A stretch of 64,000 nt of DNA from Sanguibacter keddieii DSM 10542 (GTDB lineage Bacteria > Actinomycetota > Actinomycetes > Actinomycetales > Cellulomonadaceae). Position 1 is the stretch's first letter, and each line of letters starts with the position of its first letter. Under the pieces are notes generated by a model that did no database searches, was not told the DNA's origin, and saw only the letters and a list, made by a program, of their open reading frames with translations. This document shows positions 7,980 through 16,960 of the stretch, one piece after another. The translations under genes and the position numbers were made by a program. The stretch covers positions 2,170,001-2,234,000 of the forward strand of contig NC_013521.1 of assembly GCF_000024925.1 (NCBI RefSeq). The letters run 5' to 3'.

Positions 7980-8597
7980 TCAGGCGGTCGCGTCGGAGGG
8001 GGTTGGCATTTCTCCGGATGCCAGCGCGGTGACCACCTTGGTCAGCGCAGCTCGAGCACGGTCGGCGCCGATGCGGCCGGTGATGGCTGCGCGGCCGAGG
8101 GCATCGCCGGCTCCGACGATCCCGACGAGGCCCGCGGCGTCGAGCGCGCTCGAGTGCGGTGTGAGGGCGTCGCGACACATGGCGAGGTACTCGTCCTGCG
8201 CCTCCTGGCGGAGCGCGTCGAGGGTGGGCGAGCCGGCGAGCGCGGACACGACGTCGGCGAGCTCGCGGCCCTCGGCGATACAGCAGTCGACGTAGGCGCT
8301 GGCGACGATCGCGGCCACGTCAGGCAGGGCCGGTCCAGCACCGTCGAGGGCTGCGGCAAGGGTGTTGCGCTGGCGGGCCTCGAAGGCGCGGTAGAGCTCG
8401 GCGAGGACGCCGGACCTGTCGCCGAAGTGGTCGTAGACCAACGGCTTCGTGACGCCCGCGCGGTCGGCGAGGCGGGCGAGGGTGAGCTCGTCGGTGCCGT
8501 CGTCGCGGATGAGGTCCCGGGCGACGTCGAGGAGCTGGGCGTGGCGGGCGTCTCGAGAGAGGCGTGTGCGTGGGGGTGGGAGGGAGTCGGCAGTCAC
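7980..8597 (-). CDS. TetR family transcriptional regulator
   Basis: A 205-residue regulator from a GTG start. The N-terminal HTH reads LTLARLADRAGVTKPLVYDHF at about residues 38-58. The C-terminal effector domain has TetR-type helices and an Ala-rich end. It precedes the quinone oxidoreductase on the same strand, and a strong 29-base palindrome sits 47 bases before its start. Autorepression and control of the downstream reductase are therefore expected. The ligand is unknown, possibly a quinone or electrophile. Confidence 0.88.
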   Translation of the reverse strand: MTADSLPPPRTRLSRDARHAQLLDVARDLIRDDGTDELTLARLADRAGVTKPLVYDHFGDRSGVLAELYRAFEARQRNTLAAALDGAGPALPDVAAIVASAYVDCCIAEGRELADVVSALAGSPTLDALRQEAQDEYLAMCRDALTPHSSALDAAGLVGIVGAGDALGRAAITGRIGADRARAALTKVVTALASGEMPTPSDATA

Positions 8598-8643
8598 GGT
8601 GTCCTCCGGCGGTCGATGTGGTGGGGCGGCGACGCCCCTTCTA

Positions 8644-8672
8644 CTTACCTACCGTAACTTACGAATGGTAAG
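8644..8672. promoter_or_regulatory. Palindromic operator upstream of TetR gene
   Basis: A concentric palindrome: the core CGTAACTTACG (8653-8663) is perfect, and outer arms CTTACC (8644-8649) and GGTAAG (8667-8672) share the same centre at 8658. Three base pairs between core and arms do not match. Size, symmetry and position fit a TetR-dimer operator. Confidence 0.65.
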
Positions 8673-8714
8673 AAGCGCTAGCCCGTGCTCCACCCCGCGC
8701 GCCGCCGATGAGGA

Positions 8715-9998
8715 CTACTCGTCGTAGCCAGGATCCTCAGATGTCTTCTCGACCGCCTGCTCACCCTGGTCGCCTCCGCGAAGACGCGCCAGGCGCCGCG
8801 CTGCGCCACCGGCCGCTCTGCCTGTCATCGACCTGGTCCGGCCGACCGTGTCGTTGCCGAGCTTTGCCGCGACGGCGACCCCGACCATCCCCGTCTCCAT
8901 CGTCCTGTCCCGGACGTCACCGACCGCGTCTCGCCAGCGGCGCGCTTCGAGAGCGCCGCGCTCCCCGTCGACGCCGAGACGGAGCTGGAAGTCGAGGACG
9001 TCACGGGTCACGTGGTTCCCTACCTGGACGACGGTCCGAGCTGCCACCGGGTGCAGCAGCACCTTCGTGTTGGCGGACTGGGACGCAGCGTCGACACGCT
9101 CCAGCAGGCTCTGGGTGCTCCGGACGATGAGCTGGACCCGGTCGCGACGGGCCGCCAGTACGCCAGACCGGTGCGTCTCCAGATCTTCGGGCGAGGAGTC
9201 CAGCACGCGGTCGAGCTCCAGCACCGCGATGCCGTCCTGCAGCGCACAGCACCGCGCGAGGACCGCGAGCCAGTCCAGCACCTTTGCGCGCGACGTGGCT
9301 GAGAGACTCGCGATCTCACCGACCTGGACCTGCTTCTCGAGTTTCTCCGAGATGCCCTTGATCTCACCGAGCGCGTAGGCCTGGGTCCTGGCGATCGAGA
9401 AGGACGTGGACTGCACCTTCGACCAGGTCACGTCAGAGACCCGGCCCGTGTGCTCACGCAACGTCATGGCCTCCGCGAGGATCAGGTCGACGCCGATCAT
9501 GTCGGCCAGGACGGCGTTCTCCTGAGCCCGCAGCACGTCGTCGACCTTCGCGTCGATCACAGCCAGGTAGTCGTTGATCTCGTCCATCGCCTGCTGCATT
9601 GCCACCTGCGCCATGATGCCGGACACGCCGGCGAGCATCGCGGGATTGGTGAGGATCGACGCAGGGGTCTGGACGATCTCCAGGATGCCCTTGATCTTGC
9701 CGCCGTTCTCGGTGAGGACAGCCCTGCTGACTCCTGTGCTCGATCCCTTCATGAGGGTGGACTGCTTCAGTGCAGCGGCGGACTTCTCCGTGAGCTTCAC
9801 CCACCGTCCAGAGCTGGCTGCGATACCGGAGCCCGCCTGAGCGATGCCGGCCGCTGCGCTCATCGACGCCCCGAGACGTCGTGTCGGGAGCTCCTTCGAC
9901 TCCAGACCCACCGAGCTGAGGTACTGCTCGACGACCGCGGGGTCGCCCAAGATCGCGACACCCTCACCATCGTTGATGATCTCGATCTCGTCGCTCAT
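8715..9998 (-). CDS. Conserved actinobacterial protein of unknown function
   Basis: A 427-residue mainly helical protein, no enzyme motif seen. The N-terminus is an acidic stretch, EIEIINDGEGVAILGDP. A Ser/Ala-rich part (SGRWVKLTEKSAAALKQS) leads to a mildly hydrophobic Ala/Gly/Met segment (ILTNPAMLAGVSGIMAQVAM), then MDEINDYLAVIDAKVDDVLR, which looks like coiled coil. The C-terminus is Arg/Gly-rich. I recall proteins of similar layout in many actinobacteria without assigned function, but cannot verify it here. The ATG at 9998 has GGAG seven bases upstream, preferred over a GTG four codons earlier. It is monocistronic. Confidence 0.7.
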   Translation of the reverse strand: MSDEIEIINDGEGVAILGDPAVVEQYLSSVGLESKELPTRRLGASMSAAAGIAQAGSGIAASSGRWVKLTEKSAAALKQSTLMKGSSTGVSRAVLTENGGKIKGILEIVQTPASILTNPAMLAGVSGIMAQVAMQQAMDEINDYLAVIDAKVDDVLRAQENAVLADMIGVDLILAEAMTLREHTGRVSDVTWSKVQSTSFSIARTQAYALGEIKGISEKLEKQVQVGEIASLSATSRAKVLDWLAVLARCCALQDGIAVLELDRVLDSSPEDLETHRSGVLAARRDRVQLIVRSTQSLLERVDAASQSANTKVLLHPVAARTVVQVGNHVTRDVLDFQLRLGVDGERGALEARRWRDAVGDVRDRTMETGMVGVAVAAKLGNDTVGRTRSMTGRAAGGAARRLARLRGGDQGEQAVEKTSEDPGYDE

Positions 9999-10316
9999 CG
10001 CTGTCTCCACACGCCACGGAACACCACTGGGTCACGTGGAATGTAGCGGACCTGTCCCGAGCGACAGGGCGAGACGCGCAGCCACGCTGGATCGCACCGG
10101 GTGAATCACGGGCCTGCGCTCGAGAGCACCTCGACCCGACGCGCACCTGCAACCCGCGGAGCCTCCGTCAGCACAGGCGGTCGGTGGACCGGGAGGGCCC
10201 TGGTGTGACCGTCCGCGGGTGCTCATCCGTCGCTCCTCGCGCGGGACGACCTGCACCACATCAGCCCCAGACGGAGATCGGCTCCTCCGGGGTATTCGTC
10301 GGGCCTGCCTGCAGAA
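9999..10316. other. Intergenic stretch without a supported gene
   Basis: This lies between the end of the acyltransferase gene and the start of the unknown 427-residue protein gene, both on the minus strand, so it should carry the latter's promoter. The one structure seen is a small hairpin, CCTGTC (10051-10056) with GACAGG (10063-10068). Open frames here have no coding character. Confidence 0.4.
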
Positions 10317-11522
10317 CTACCGCCACCGCCGGATCACGAGCGACAATCCAGCCGCGTACCCGGCACCTGACGTCCCGAGGTACGTCCGGTACGCACGCCT
10401 GAGCATCGGCTGCGCCTTGTACGACACCCCGGCAACCACGGCCCCCAGCGCCAGCGCCCGGGCGCCCCGCGCGCCGAGCGCGTGCGCGGCGAGCGGTGCG
10501 AGGGGGATGCGTCGGCGTCCGGCCTCGGCGGCGTAGACCTTTACCGGGACGCCGTTGAGCGCCTGTCGCCAGATGCCTTGCGCGCCAGCAGCCATGTGGT
10601 CCGCGGCCGCGGTGCGCATGCCGGCGGTGGTCAGCGGCGCCGGCGGGGTGCGGTCGTGCCGCGCGCAGACGGCGGTGAAGACGACCCCTGCCACGGACCC
10701 GACCGCGAGCCAGCCGGCTGCGGGGAGGACCTTGCGGGGGTGGGCGGCGGCGAACACCGACAGGAACATCTCCGCGGTGACGGGCCAGCTGATGGCCTCG
10801 GCGAAGCCCCAGGCCGCGGCGGCACCCATGCCGGCCTTCGACTCCATGAGGCGGTGCAGGGCGGTCCACGCGGGGTCGTCGGGCGCGGTGGGCTCGCCGC
10901 GGGACAGCAGGTCGGTGATCTGGTCGACCACCGGGCTCATGTCCCCGTCGACGAGGTCTTCGGGCTGGATCGGCTCGCCGAGCCGCACCTCGATGGGTCC
11001 CGGAGTGAACCTCCCGCCCTTGGGGAGCAGGTCACGGGTGCCGACGAGCGCGACGGGGAGCAGCGGTACGTCGAACTCCTTCGCGATCCGCAGCGCACCG
11101 GAGCGGAAGTCGCCGAGCTGCCCGTCGAGGCTGCGGGTGCCCTCGGGGAAGATGAGCAGGCTCGAGCCCTTGCCGAGCACCTGCTGCGCGCTCTCGACGA
11201 GGTCGTCGTACGCGCCACCGGACCGGCGGACCGGGACGGCACCGATGGCGATGCGCAGCAGCGCGCGGTGCCACACGTCGGAGAACCAGTAGTCGTCCGC
11301 GGCGACGACCACCGGCTTGTACGGCGACGGGAACGCGGCGAGCAGCGCCGGGGTGTCGGCGTGGGAGGAGTGGTTGGCGACGATGACCATCGCCTCGTAG
11401 GGCGCGCTCCCCCGCACCCGGTACCCACCGACCACGGTGAACAGCTGGCGCCACATCCCCCGACGCAGGGCCCCGGCGACGTTCGGTCCGCGCGGGATGC
11501 CTACGCGCCGACGCGCGGTCAT
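10317..11522 (-). CDS. PlsC-type acyltransferase fused to a DedA/YqaA-like membrane tail
   Basis: A 401-residue protein. Residues about 1-225 are an LPLAT acyltransferase: NHSSHADTP (HX4D) near 49-57, [10 protein letters not shown] near 125-134, then [16 protein letters not shown]. About 175 extra residues follow. They include [20 protein letters not shown] and a hydrophobic [20 protein letters not shown], which recalls the re-entrant/membrane pattern of YqaA/DedA-like proteins, and end in a second Ala-rich hydrophobic stretch. The ATG overlaps the CdsA-like stop by four bases. With the two upstream genes it forms a phospholipid-synthesis operon. The tail assignment is tentative; the acyltransferase is firm. 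Confidence 0.85.
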   Translation of the reverse strand: MTARRRVGIPRGPNVAGALRRGMWRQLFTVVGGYRVRGSAPYEAMVIVANHSSHADTPALLAAFPSPYKPVVVAADDYWFSDVWHRALLRIAIGAVPVRRSGGAYDDLVESAQQVLGKGSSLLIFPEGTRSLDGQLGDFRSGALRIAKEFDVPLLPVALVGTRDLLPKGGRFTPGPIEVRLGEPIQPEDLVDGDMSPVVDQITDLLSRGEPTAPDDPAWTALHRLMESKAGMGAAAAWGFAEAISWPVTAEMFLSVFAAAHPRKVLPAAGWLAVGSVAGVVFTAVCARHDRTPPAPLTTAGMRTAAADHMAAGAQGIWRQALNGVPVKVYAAEAGRRRIPLAPLAAHALGARGARALALGAVVAGVSYKAQPMLRRAYRTYLGTSGAGYAAGLSLVIRRWR

Positions 11523-12442
11523 GCGAGCACCGCCGCGAGCGGCAGGACGAGCAGCAACGAGTCGACGCGGTCGAGGATCCCGCCGAAGCCGGGGAGCCAG
11601 GTACCCGCGTCCTTGACCCCTGCGTGACGTTTCACCATGGACTCCAAGAGGTCTCCTCCAACGCTTCCGACGACGACAGCAACGACGAGCCCGACCGACA
11701 GCGAGCCGAGGAGGGCGAGGACAAGAACAGTACCGACCAGCGCACCGACGACCCCGCCGACGGTCTTGCTCGGGCTGAGCGGCGACAGCGGGCGTCGCGC
11801 CCAGCCGAGGCGGCGCAGCCCGTTGCCGCCGCACCAGGCGGCGACGTCGGCGGCCGCGGCCGCGAAGCAGATGAGGTACGCGTCGCCCCACACCAGCACG
11901 AGGTTCGACAGCGACCAGCAGATCCAGATGGACCCGAAGGCTGTCATGGCGCCGCGTCGGACCCCGTCGGTCGTGTCGGCGCTGAGCAGCGCCGGGGCGG
12001 CGCAGAGCAGGGCGATGAGCGGGACCAGGGCGAGCAGGCTCGGGTCGAGCCACGCGGCCACCGGGTACCCGACGGCCAGCGCGAAGAGGATCCACGTCTC
12101 GGGCTTCGGGAGCGCCGCGAGCCGGGAGAACTCGCGCACCGCCTGGATGCCGATCGCGGCGGCGAGAGCGGCGGTGGTCCCGGCCCCGAACCAGATGGGC
12201 ACGCCGATGATCGGCAGGATGCACGCCCACGTCGTCCAGCGGCGCCGCAGCTCGGCCTTCCCCGAGAGGAACACCGGCACGGCGGCGACACCGATGATCA
12301 CCACCGAGACGAGCAGCAGGAACACCGCGCGCCCCTCGAGGAAGACGTGCCACGGGCCGAGGTGCACGTCGATGGTGAACGCAGCCCGGTCGAGGCCGAA
12401 CCACGCGGCGACGGGGTCGGCGCCTGCCCCGAAGGGGTTCAC
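11519..12442 (-). CDS. Phosphatidate cytidylyltransferase (CdsA-like)
   Basis: A 307-residue integral membrane enzyme that would activate phosphatidic acid with CTP to CDP-diacylglycerol. At least seven hydrophobic helices are visible. The C-terminal CDS signature is clear: [12 protein letters not shown], then [20 protein letters not shown] followed by GILDRVDS, matching the S-x-x-K-R..KD...PG.GG..DR.D pattern. It starts at a GTG overlapping the phosphatidyltransferase stop by four bases, and its own stop overlaps the acyltransferase ATG. Because a housekeeping cdsA is expected elsewhere, this may be a second, specialised copy. That is inference. Confidence 0.87.
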   Translation of the reverse strand: MNPFGAGADPVAAWFGLDRAAFTIDVHLGPWHVFLEGRAVFLLLVSVVIIGVAAVPVFLSGKAELRRRWTTWACILPIIGVPIWFGAGTTAALAAAIGIQAVREFSRLAALPKPETWILFALAVGYPVAAWLDPSLLALVPLIALLCAAPALLSADTTDGVRRGAMTAFGSIWICWSLSNLVLVWGDAYLICFAAAAADVAAWCGGNGLRRLGWARRPLSPLSPSKTVGGVVGALVGTVLVLALLGSLSVGLVVAVVVGSVGGDLLESMVKRHAGVKDAGTWLPGFGGILDRVDSLLLVLPLAAVLA

Positions 12443-13068
12443 GGGGTGCCGGCCGAGGTGCTCGCGGGTCCGGCAGGCGCGGTCGAGAGGACGCGGTGGA
12501 TGCTGCGGAGCCGGAGAGCCGTGGTCACCAGCGAGCCGACGACGATCACGACGCTGATCACCGGGATCCACGCGGGGACAACGGTCGCGACGACGACGGC
12601 AGCGCACCGTTCGGTCTTGCCGAAGGGGCCACCGTTGAGCCGCTGGGCACCGGCGCCAGCGCCCGAGAGGGAGGCGAAGGTCGGGAGGGTCGCGCACACC
12701 GCGGCCACCAGCACCCACCCGGTCCCCCAGTCGAGCGAGTCGGTCCGCGCCGCGAGGACCGCCAGCCCGGCGAACATCGCGAGGTCCCCTGCGCGGTCGC
12801 CGAGCTCGTTGAGGACGAAGCCCCACGGGCGGCTCACCCCCTGGGCGCGGGCGACCGCGCCGTCGAGGTTCGCCCCGGCCAGGCGTCCGGCCAGCAGCAC
12901 CAGGGCGATGATCCAGCTGCCGAAGGCGATCGCAACACCAGCACCGAGCGCGCTCACGACGCCGACGGCGGTGAACACGTCGGGCGAGACGTCCCGGGCG
13001 ACCGCGAACCGCAGGACGGACGCCAGACGGTTCGTGTACCAGGGTTTGAGTGCATAGAGTCCGCGCAT
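12439..13068 (-). CDS. CDP-alcohol phosphatidyltransferase family protein
   Basis: A 209-residue membrane enzyme of the CDP-OH-P family, which joins a phosphatidyl group from CDP-diacylglycerol to an alcohol. The signature appears at about residues 69-95 as [16 protein letters not shown] then [12 protein letters not shown]. In the usual D-G-x2-A-R-x8-G-x3-D-x3-D the third acidic position is Asn here. NELGD-type sequences are, as I recall, typical of one subgroup and so not necessarily inactivating. Four to six hydrophobic helices surround it. It is first in the operon with the CdsA-like and PlsC genes, overlapping the next by four bases. The alcohol acceptor is unknown. Confidence 0.85.
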   Translation of the reverse strand: MRGLYALKPWYTNRLASVLRFAVARDVSPDVFTAVGVVSALGAGVAIAFGSWIIALVLLAGRLAGANLDGAVARAQGVSRPWGFVLNELGDRAGDLAMFAGLAVLAARTDSLDWGTGWVLVAAVCATLPTFASLSGAGAGAQRLNGGPFGKTERCAAVVVATVVPAWIPVISVVIVVGSLVTTALRLRSIHRVLSTAPAGPASTSAGTP

Positions 13069-13193
13069 CCGGTCAACGTAGCGCGGAACACGCTCTGACC
13101 TGGATGGGGAGAACTATCGGGGGACGGCCGACGCCTGCGCAGCGAGGGCCCCAGGCGCGGCTGGGAACGGCGTCGAGACCAGGCGCTGACCGG

Positions 13194-14255
13194 TCAGCGC
13201 CTGTAGGGAACAGCCGGGCACGGGATCGGCGTGGGGTTCTGCGCGACCCACACCACGGCGAGCTCGTCGAGCCGGTCGAGGACCTCGTCCGGCGCGCTCC
13301 CGCGCTCGAACTGGTGCGTGAGGGCGCGCAGCTCGTCGAGGTGCTCTGCGCCGAGCGGGACGCCCGAGCTGCAGAGCTCGACCAGGACGTCGAGCATCCG
13401 GCGGAAGTCGCGGTCCCAGTTGGCACCACCGTTGCGGAACACCTCGTCGTGGACGCGACCGGTGATCCGGATCGCCTCGCCCTGCGCGGTCTGCGCCGCG
13501 CCCTTGGAGGGGACGAGCAGCTCCCAGAACGCCGCGTGCTGCGCCTGCCAGGTGCCGGCGGGCACGTGGATGGGAGCGACACCGTCGTGCACGACGCGTT
13601 CCGGTGCGGGCTCCGCGCCGAACAGGCGGTACAGCTCCCGCAGGCCGGCATCGGTCTCGGGCAGGAAGTCGGCGTTGAAGCCTGCGCGGTGGAACTCGAA
13701 ACGTTCGCCGATGCGCTCGACCAGGGAGCGCATCGAGTCGTCGACCTCGGCGCCCGCCTCGAGGAGCAGCCTCGCGACGTCGGCCATCGCGGCGATCGAC
13801 GCGTTGGTCGTGCTGACCAGGCCGCGCTTGAGGGGCGTGTCGCCGCGGTCGGTCGTCGCGCGGACGTCCGCGCCCGCACGGAGGAGCGCCTCGACCGTGG
13901 CGTCGCGCTGGTTCTCGGCCGCTGCGTGCAGCGGCGTCACCCCGCCCCGGGTCGTGTGGTCACGGTCCGCCCCGAGGCTCAGCAGCAGCGGGATCTGCTC
14001 GGGCCGGCCCCTCGCTGCCCGGGTCCAGAGCGGCGTCGCGCCGTAGGTGTCGACCGCGTCGACGTCGGCGCCCTGGTCGACGAGCCAGCGGACCAGCCCG
14101 TCGGGGCAGTCCACGAACCCGAGAGCCGTGCTCTTGGTGTGACCGCCGGTGGCGTCGACCGCGCAGCGGTCGAAGACCGCCACGAGCTCGTCCAGCGACG
14201 ACGAGCGCAGCAGGTCGGCGAAGTCCTTGGGCAGAGTCGTGCGTAGGCGAGCCAT
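13194..14255 (-). CDS. Ankyrin repeat protein
   Basis: A 353-residue soluble protein. Ankyrin repeats cover about residues 35-190: LVRWLVDQGADVDAVDTYGA, TPLWTRAARG..., GVTPLHAAAENQRDATVEA and LLRAGADVRATTDRGDTPL each fit the TPLHxAA...LLxxGA consensus. The C-terminal half is not repetitive and has no motif I recognise. No signal peptide is visible. The ATG at 14255 precedes MARLRTTLPKDFADLL; there is no good Shine-Dalgarno, and a longer frame exists to 14336. It is divergent from the UvrA-like gene. Partner unknown. Confidence 0.82.
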   Translation of the reverse strand: MARLRTTLPKDFADLLRSSSLDELVAVFDRCAVDATGGHTKSTALGFVDCPDGLVRWLVDQGADVDAVDTYGATPLWTRAARGRPEQIPLLLSLGADRDHTTRGGVTPLHAAAENQRDATVEALLRAGADVRATTDRGDTPLKRGLVSTTNASIAAMADVARLLLEAGAEVDDSMRSLVERIGERFEFHRAGFNADFLPETDAGLRELYRLFGAEPAPERVVHDGVAPIHVPAGTWQAQHAAFWELLVPSKGAAQTAQGEAIRITGRVHDEVFRNGGANWDRDFRRMLDVLVELCSSGVPLGAEHLDELRALTHQFERGSAPDEVLDRLDELAVVWVAQNPTPIPCPAVPYRR

Positions 14256-14361
14256 AGGAGCATCGTGCCAGGCGGTGGTCGCTGCGTCCGCTCGGAGTGA
14301 CCTTCGACCCGAACCGCGCACCCAGGTCGCAGCCACCCGAGGCCCGGCCTAGGGTCGCACG

Positions 14362-16953
14362 ATGCTCAACAACACCCCCACCACCCCCGACGCCTTCGTC
14401 CGTGTCCGCGGCGCGAACGAGAACAACCTGCGGGACGTGGACGTCGACGTGCCCCGCGACGCCATCGTCGCGTTCACCGGGGTGTCGGGGTCGGGGAAGT
14501 CGTCGTTGGCCTTCGGGACCATCTTCACGGAGGCACAGCGCCGGTACCTCGAGTCGGTCGCGCCGTACGCACGACGGCTCATCCAGCAGGGGCACGACCC
14601 GCACGTCGAGTCCATCACCGGCCTGCCGCCCGCGGTCGCGCTGCAGCAGCGACGCGGTGCGCCGAGCTCACGCTCGAGCGTCGGGACGGTGACCACCCTG
14701 TCGAACTCGCTGCGGATGCTGTTCTCCCGCGCGGGCACCTTCCCCGAGGGCTACGCGACGCGCCTCGACTCGGACGCCTTCTCCCCCAACACCGTCGCCG
14801 GCGCCTGCCCCGAGTGCCACGGCGTCGGTGTGGCACGGACCGTCACTGAGGACACGCTGGTCGCCGACCCGTCGCTGAGCATCCGCGACGGCGCCATCAC
14901 CGCGTGGCCGGGAGCGTGGCAGGGCAAGAACCTGCGCGACATCGTCATCGCGCTCGGGTACGACGTCGACCGACCGTGGCGCGACCTGCCCCGGGAGGAC
15001 CGCGACTGGTTGCTGTTCACCGACGAGCAGCCCGTCGTACAGATCACCCCGCAGCGCGACCGCGTGGCCAAGCCGTACAACGGGCGGTTCTGGAGCGCGC
15101 AGAAGTACGTCCTCCACATCCTCGCGGACTCCTCCAGCCAGACGATGCGCGCTAAGGTGCTGCAGTTCGTCAGGTCCGGGCCGTGCCCGGTGTGCGGCGG
15201 GACGGGGCTGCGACAGGAGGCGCTGGCGGTGACCTTCGCGGGGCGGACCATCGCCGAGATGAACGCGCTGCCGCTCACCGAGCTCGCGGAGGTCATCCGG
15301 CCGACGACGCAGCTGACGGACGCCGCGCCGGCACTGCCGACGAACCGGTCCGGTGAGCACACGGACGTCGCCGTCGCGATCACCACCGACCTGCTGGCGC
15401 GCATCGGTGTCCTCACCGACCTCGGTCTCGGGTACCTCGGGCTGGGACGCGTGACGACGACGCTCTCCCCCGGCGAGATGCAACGGCTGAGGCTCGCGAC
15501 GCAGCTGCGGTCAGGGCTGTTCGGGGTCGTGTACGTCCTCGACGAGCCGTCTGCTGGGCTGCACCCCGCGGACGCGGAGCCGCTGATGGAGGTGCTCGAG
15601 CAGCTCAAGGAGTCCGGGAACTCGGTGTTCATCGTCGAGCACAACATGGACCTGGTCCGGAAGGCCGACTGGGTGGTCGACGTCGGTCCTGCGGCGGGGA
15701 CCGGCGGTGGCGAGGTGCTGTACAGCGGCGCTGTGGCTGGGCTGGCCGATGTCGAGCAGTCGGTGACGCGGCCGTTCCTGTTCCCTGAGCAGGGTGATGG
15801 CGCGGTGGAGCGCCCGGTCCGTGAGCCGAAGGGCTGGTTGACGGTCGAGGGCGTGACGGTGCACAACCTCGACGGGCTCGACGCGAGCGTCCCGCTCGGG
15901 ATGCTGGTCGCGGTGACCGGGGTGTCGGGGTCGGGGAAGTCGACGCTCGTGAGCCGGGTACTGCGCGATGTCGTGCGTGACCACCTCAACGGGGACGGGC
16001 TGCCAGGCGGGTCGGTGGCGGTAGACGAGGACGTCGACGGTGCCGAAGGGACGGCCGAGGAGTCGGAGGAGGCCGGCCTGTCCGAGGCGGTGCTCCCGGA
16101 CGCGCGTGCCGACGTGCTTACCGTCCGCGACGCCCAGGGGCTGGAGCACGTCGACCGTCTGGTGCAGGTCGACCAGAAGCCGATCGGCCGCACGCCCCGG
16201 TCCAACCTTGCGACGTACACCGGCCTGTTCGACGCGGTGCGCTCGGCCTTCGCGGCGACCGACCTCGCCCGCGAGCGCGGGTACACCGCCGGCCGGTTCT
16301 CGTTCAACGTGGCCGGTGGCCGCTGCGAGACGTGCCTGGGCGAAGGCTTCGTGTCCGTCGAGCTGCTGTTCCTCCCCGGGAGCTATGGCAAGTGCCCCGA
16401 GTGCCACGGTGCGCGGTACAACGACGAGACGCTCGAGGTGACGTACGACGGGCGCAGCATCGCGGACGTCCTCGCGCTGACTGTCGAGGACGCTGCCGAG
16501 GCGCTGAGCGGGATCCCCGCTGCGGCGCGCAGCCTGCGGACGCTGCTCGACGTGGGTCTCGGTTACCTGCGTCTCGGGCAGCCGGCGACCGAGCTGTCAG
16601 GTGGGGAGGCACAGCGCATCAAGCTCGCCACCGAACTGCAGCGGGTGCGTCGTGGGCACACGCTGTACCTGCTCGACGAGCCGACCACGGGGCTGCACCC
16701 GGCGGACGTGCGGCTGCTGCTGGGGCAGCTCGAGTCGCTGGTCGACTCCGGGGACAGCGTCGTCATCGTCGAGCACGACATGGACGTGGTGGCGTCGGCG
16801 GACTGGGTCGTGGACCTCGGACCGTCGGGCGGGGACGCGGGTGGACGGGTCGTGGCATCGGGGACGCCGGTTGATGTCGCCGCCGAGGCGGGCAGCCGGA
16901 CGGCGCCGTACCTCGCGACGGCGCTGGGCGAGAGGGGTCCGACGTCGAGGTGA
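14362..16953 (+). CDS. UvrA2-like ABC ATPase (excinuclease subunit A paralogue)
   Basis: An 863-residue tandem ABC ATPase of the UvrA class. It has two Walker A sites (GVSGSGKSS near 40-48 and again near 520-528), two LSxGE signatures (TLSPGEMQRLRLA and ELSGGEAQRIKLA), Walker B YVLDEPSAGLHP and YLLDEPTTGLHP, and zinc-binding Cys pairs (CPEC/CPVC in the first half, CETCLGEG...CPEC around 655). It is shorter than the usual 940-1000 residues of repair UvrA and seems to lack the UvrB-binding insertion, as in the UvrA2/DrrC-type proteins linked to DNA-drug resistance. No uvrB or uvrC is adjacent, so it acts apart from the standard operon. Confidence 0.9.
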   Translation: MLNNTPTTPDAFVRVRGANENNLRDVDVDVPRDAIVAFTGVSGSGKSSLAFGTIFTEAQRRYLESVAPYARRLIQQGHDPHVESITGLPPAVALQQRRGAPSSRSSVGTVTTLSNSLRMLFSRAGTFPEGYATRLDSDAFSPNTVAGACPECHGVGVARTVTEDTLVADPSLSIRDGAITAWPGAWQGKNLRDIVIALGYDVDRPWRDLPREDRDWLLFTDEQPVVQITPQRDRVAKPYNGRFWSAQKYVLHILADSSSQTMRAKVLQFVRSGPCPVCGGTGLRQEALAVTFAGRTIAEMNALPLTELAEVIRPTTQLTDAAPALPTNRSGEHTDVAVAITTDLLARIGVLTDLGLGYLGLGRVTTTLSPGEMQRLRLATQLRSGLFGVVYVLDEPSAGLHPADAEPLMEVLEQLKESGNSVFIVEHNMDLVRKADWVVDVGPAAGTGGGEVLYSGAVAGLADVEQSVTRPFLFPEQGDGAVERPVREPKGWLTVEGVTVHNLDGLDASVPLGMLVAVTGVSGSGKSTLVSRVLRDVVRDHLNGDGLPGGSVAVDEDVDGAEGTAEESEEAGLSEAVLPDARADVLTVRDAQGLEHVDRLVQVDQKPIGRTPRSNLATYTGLFDAVRSAFAATDLARERGYTAGRFSFNVAGGRCETCLGEGFVSVELLFLPGSYGKCPECHGARYNDETLEVTYDGRSIADVLALTVEDAAEALSGIPAAARSLRTLLDVGLGYLRLGQPATELSGGEAQRIKLATELQRVRRGHTLYLLDEPTTGLHPADVRLLLGQLESLVDSGDSVVIVEHDMDVVASADWVVDLGPSGGDAGGRVVASGTPVDVAAEAGSRTAPYLATALGERGPTSR

Positions 16954-16960
16954 GCCTCGG

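Noticed and set aside
9999-10316. Short open frames in this gap
   Set aside because: They lack Shine-Dalgarno sites and read as shadows of high-GC sequence.
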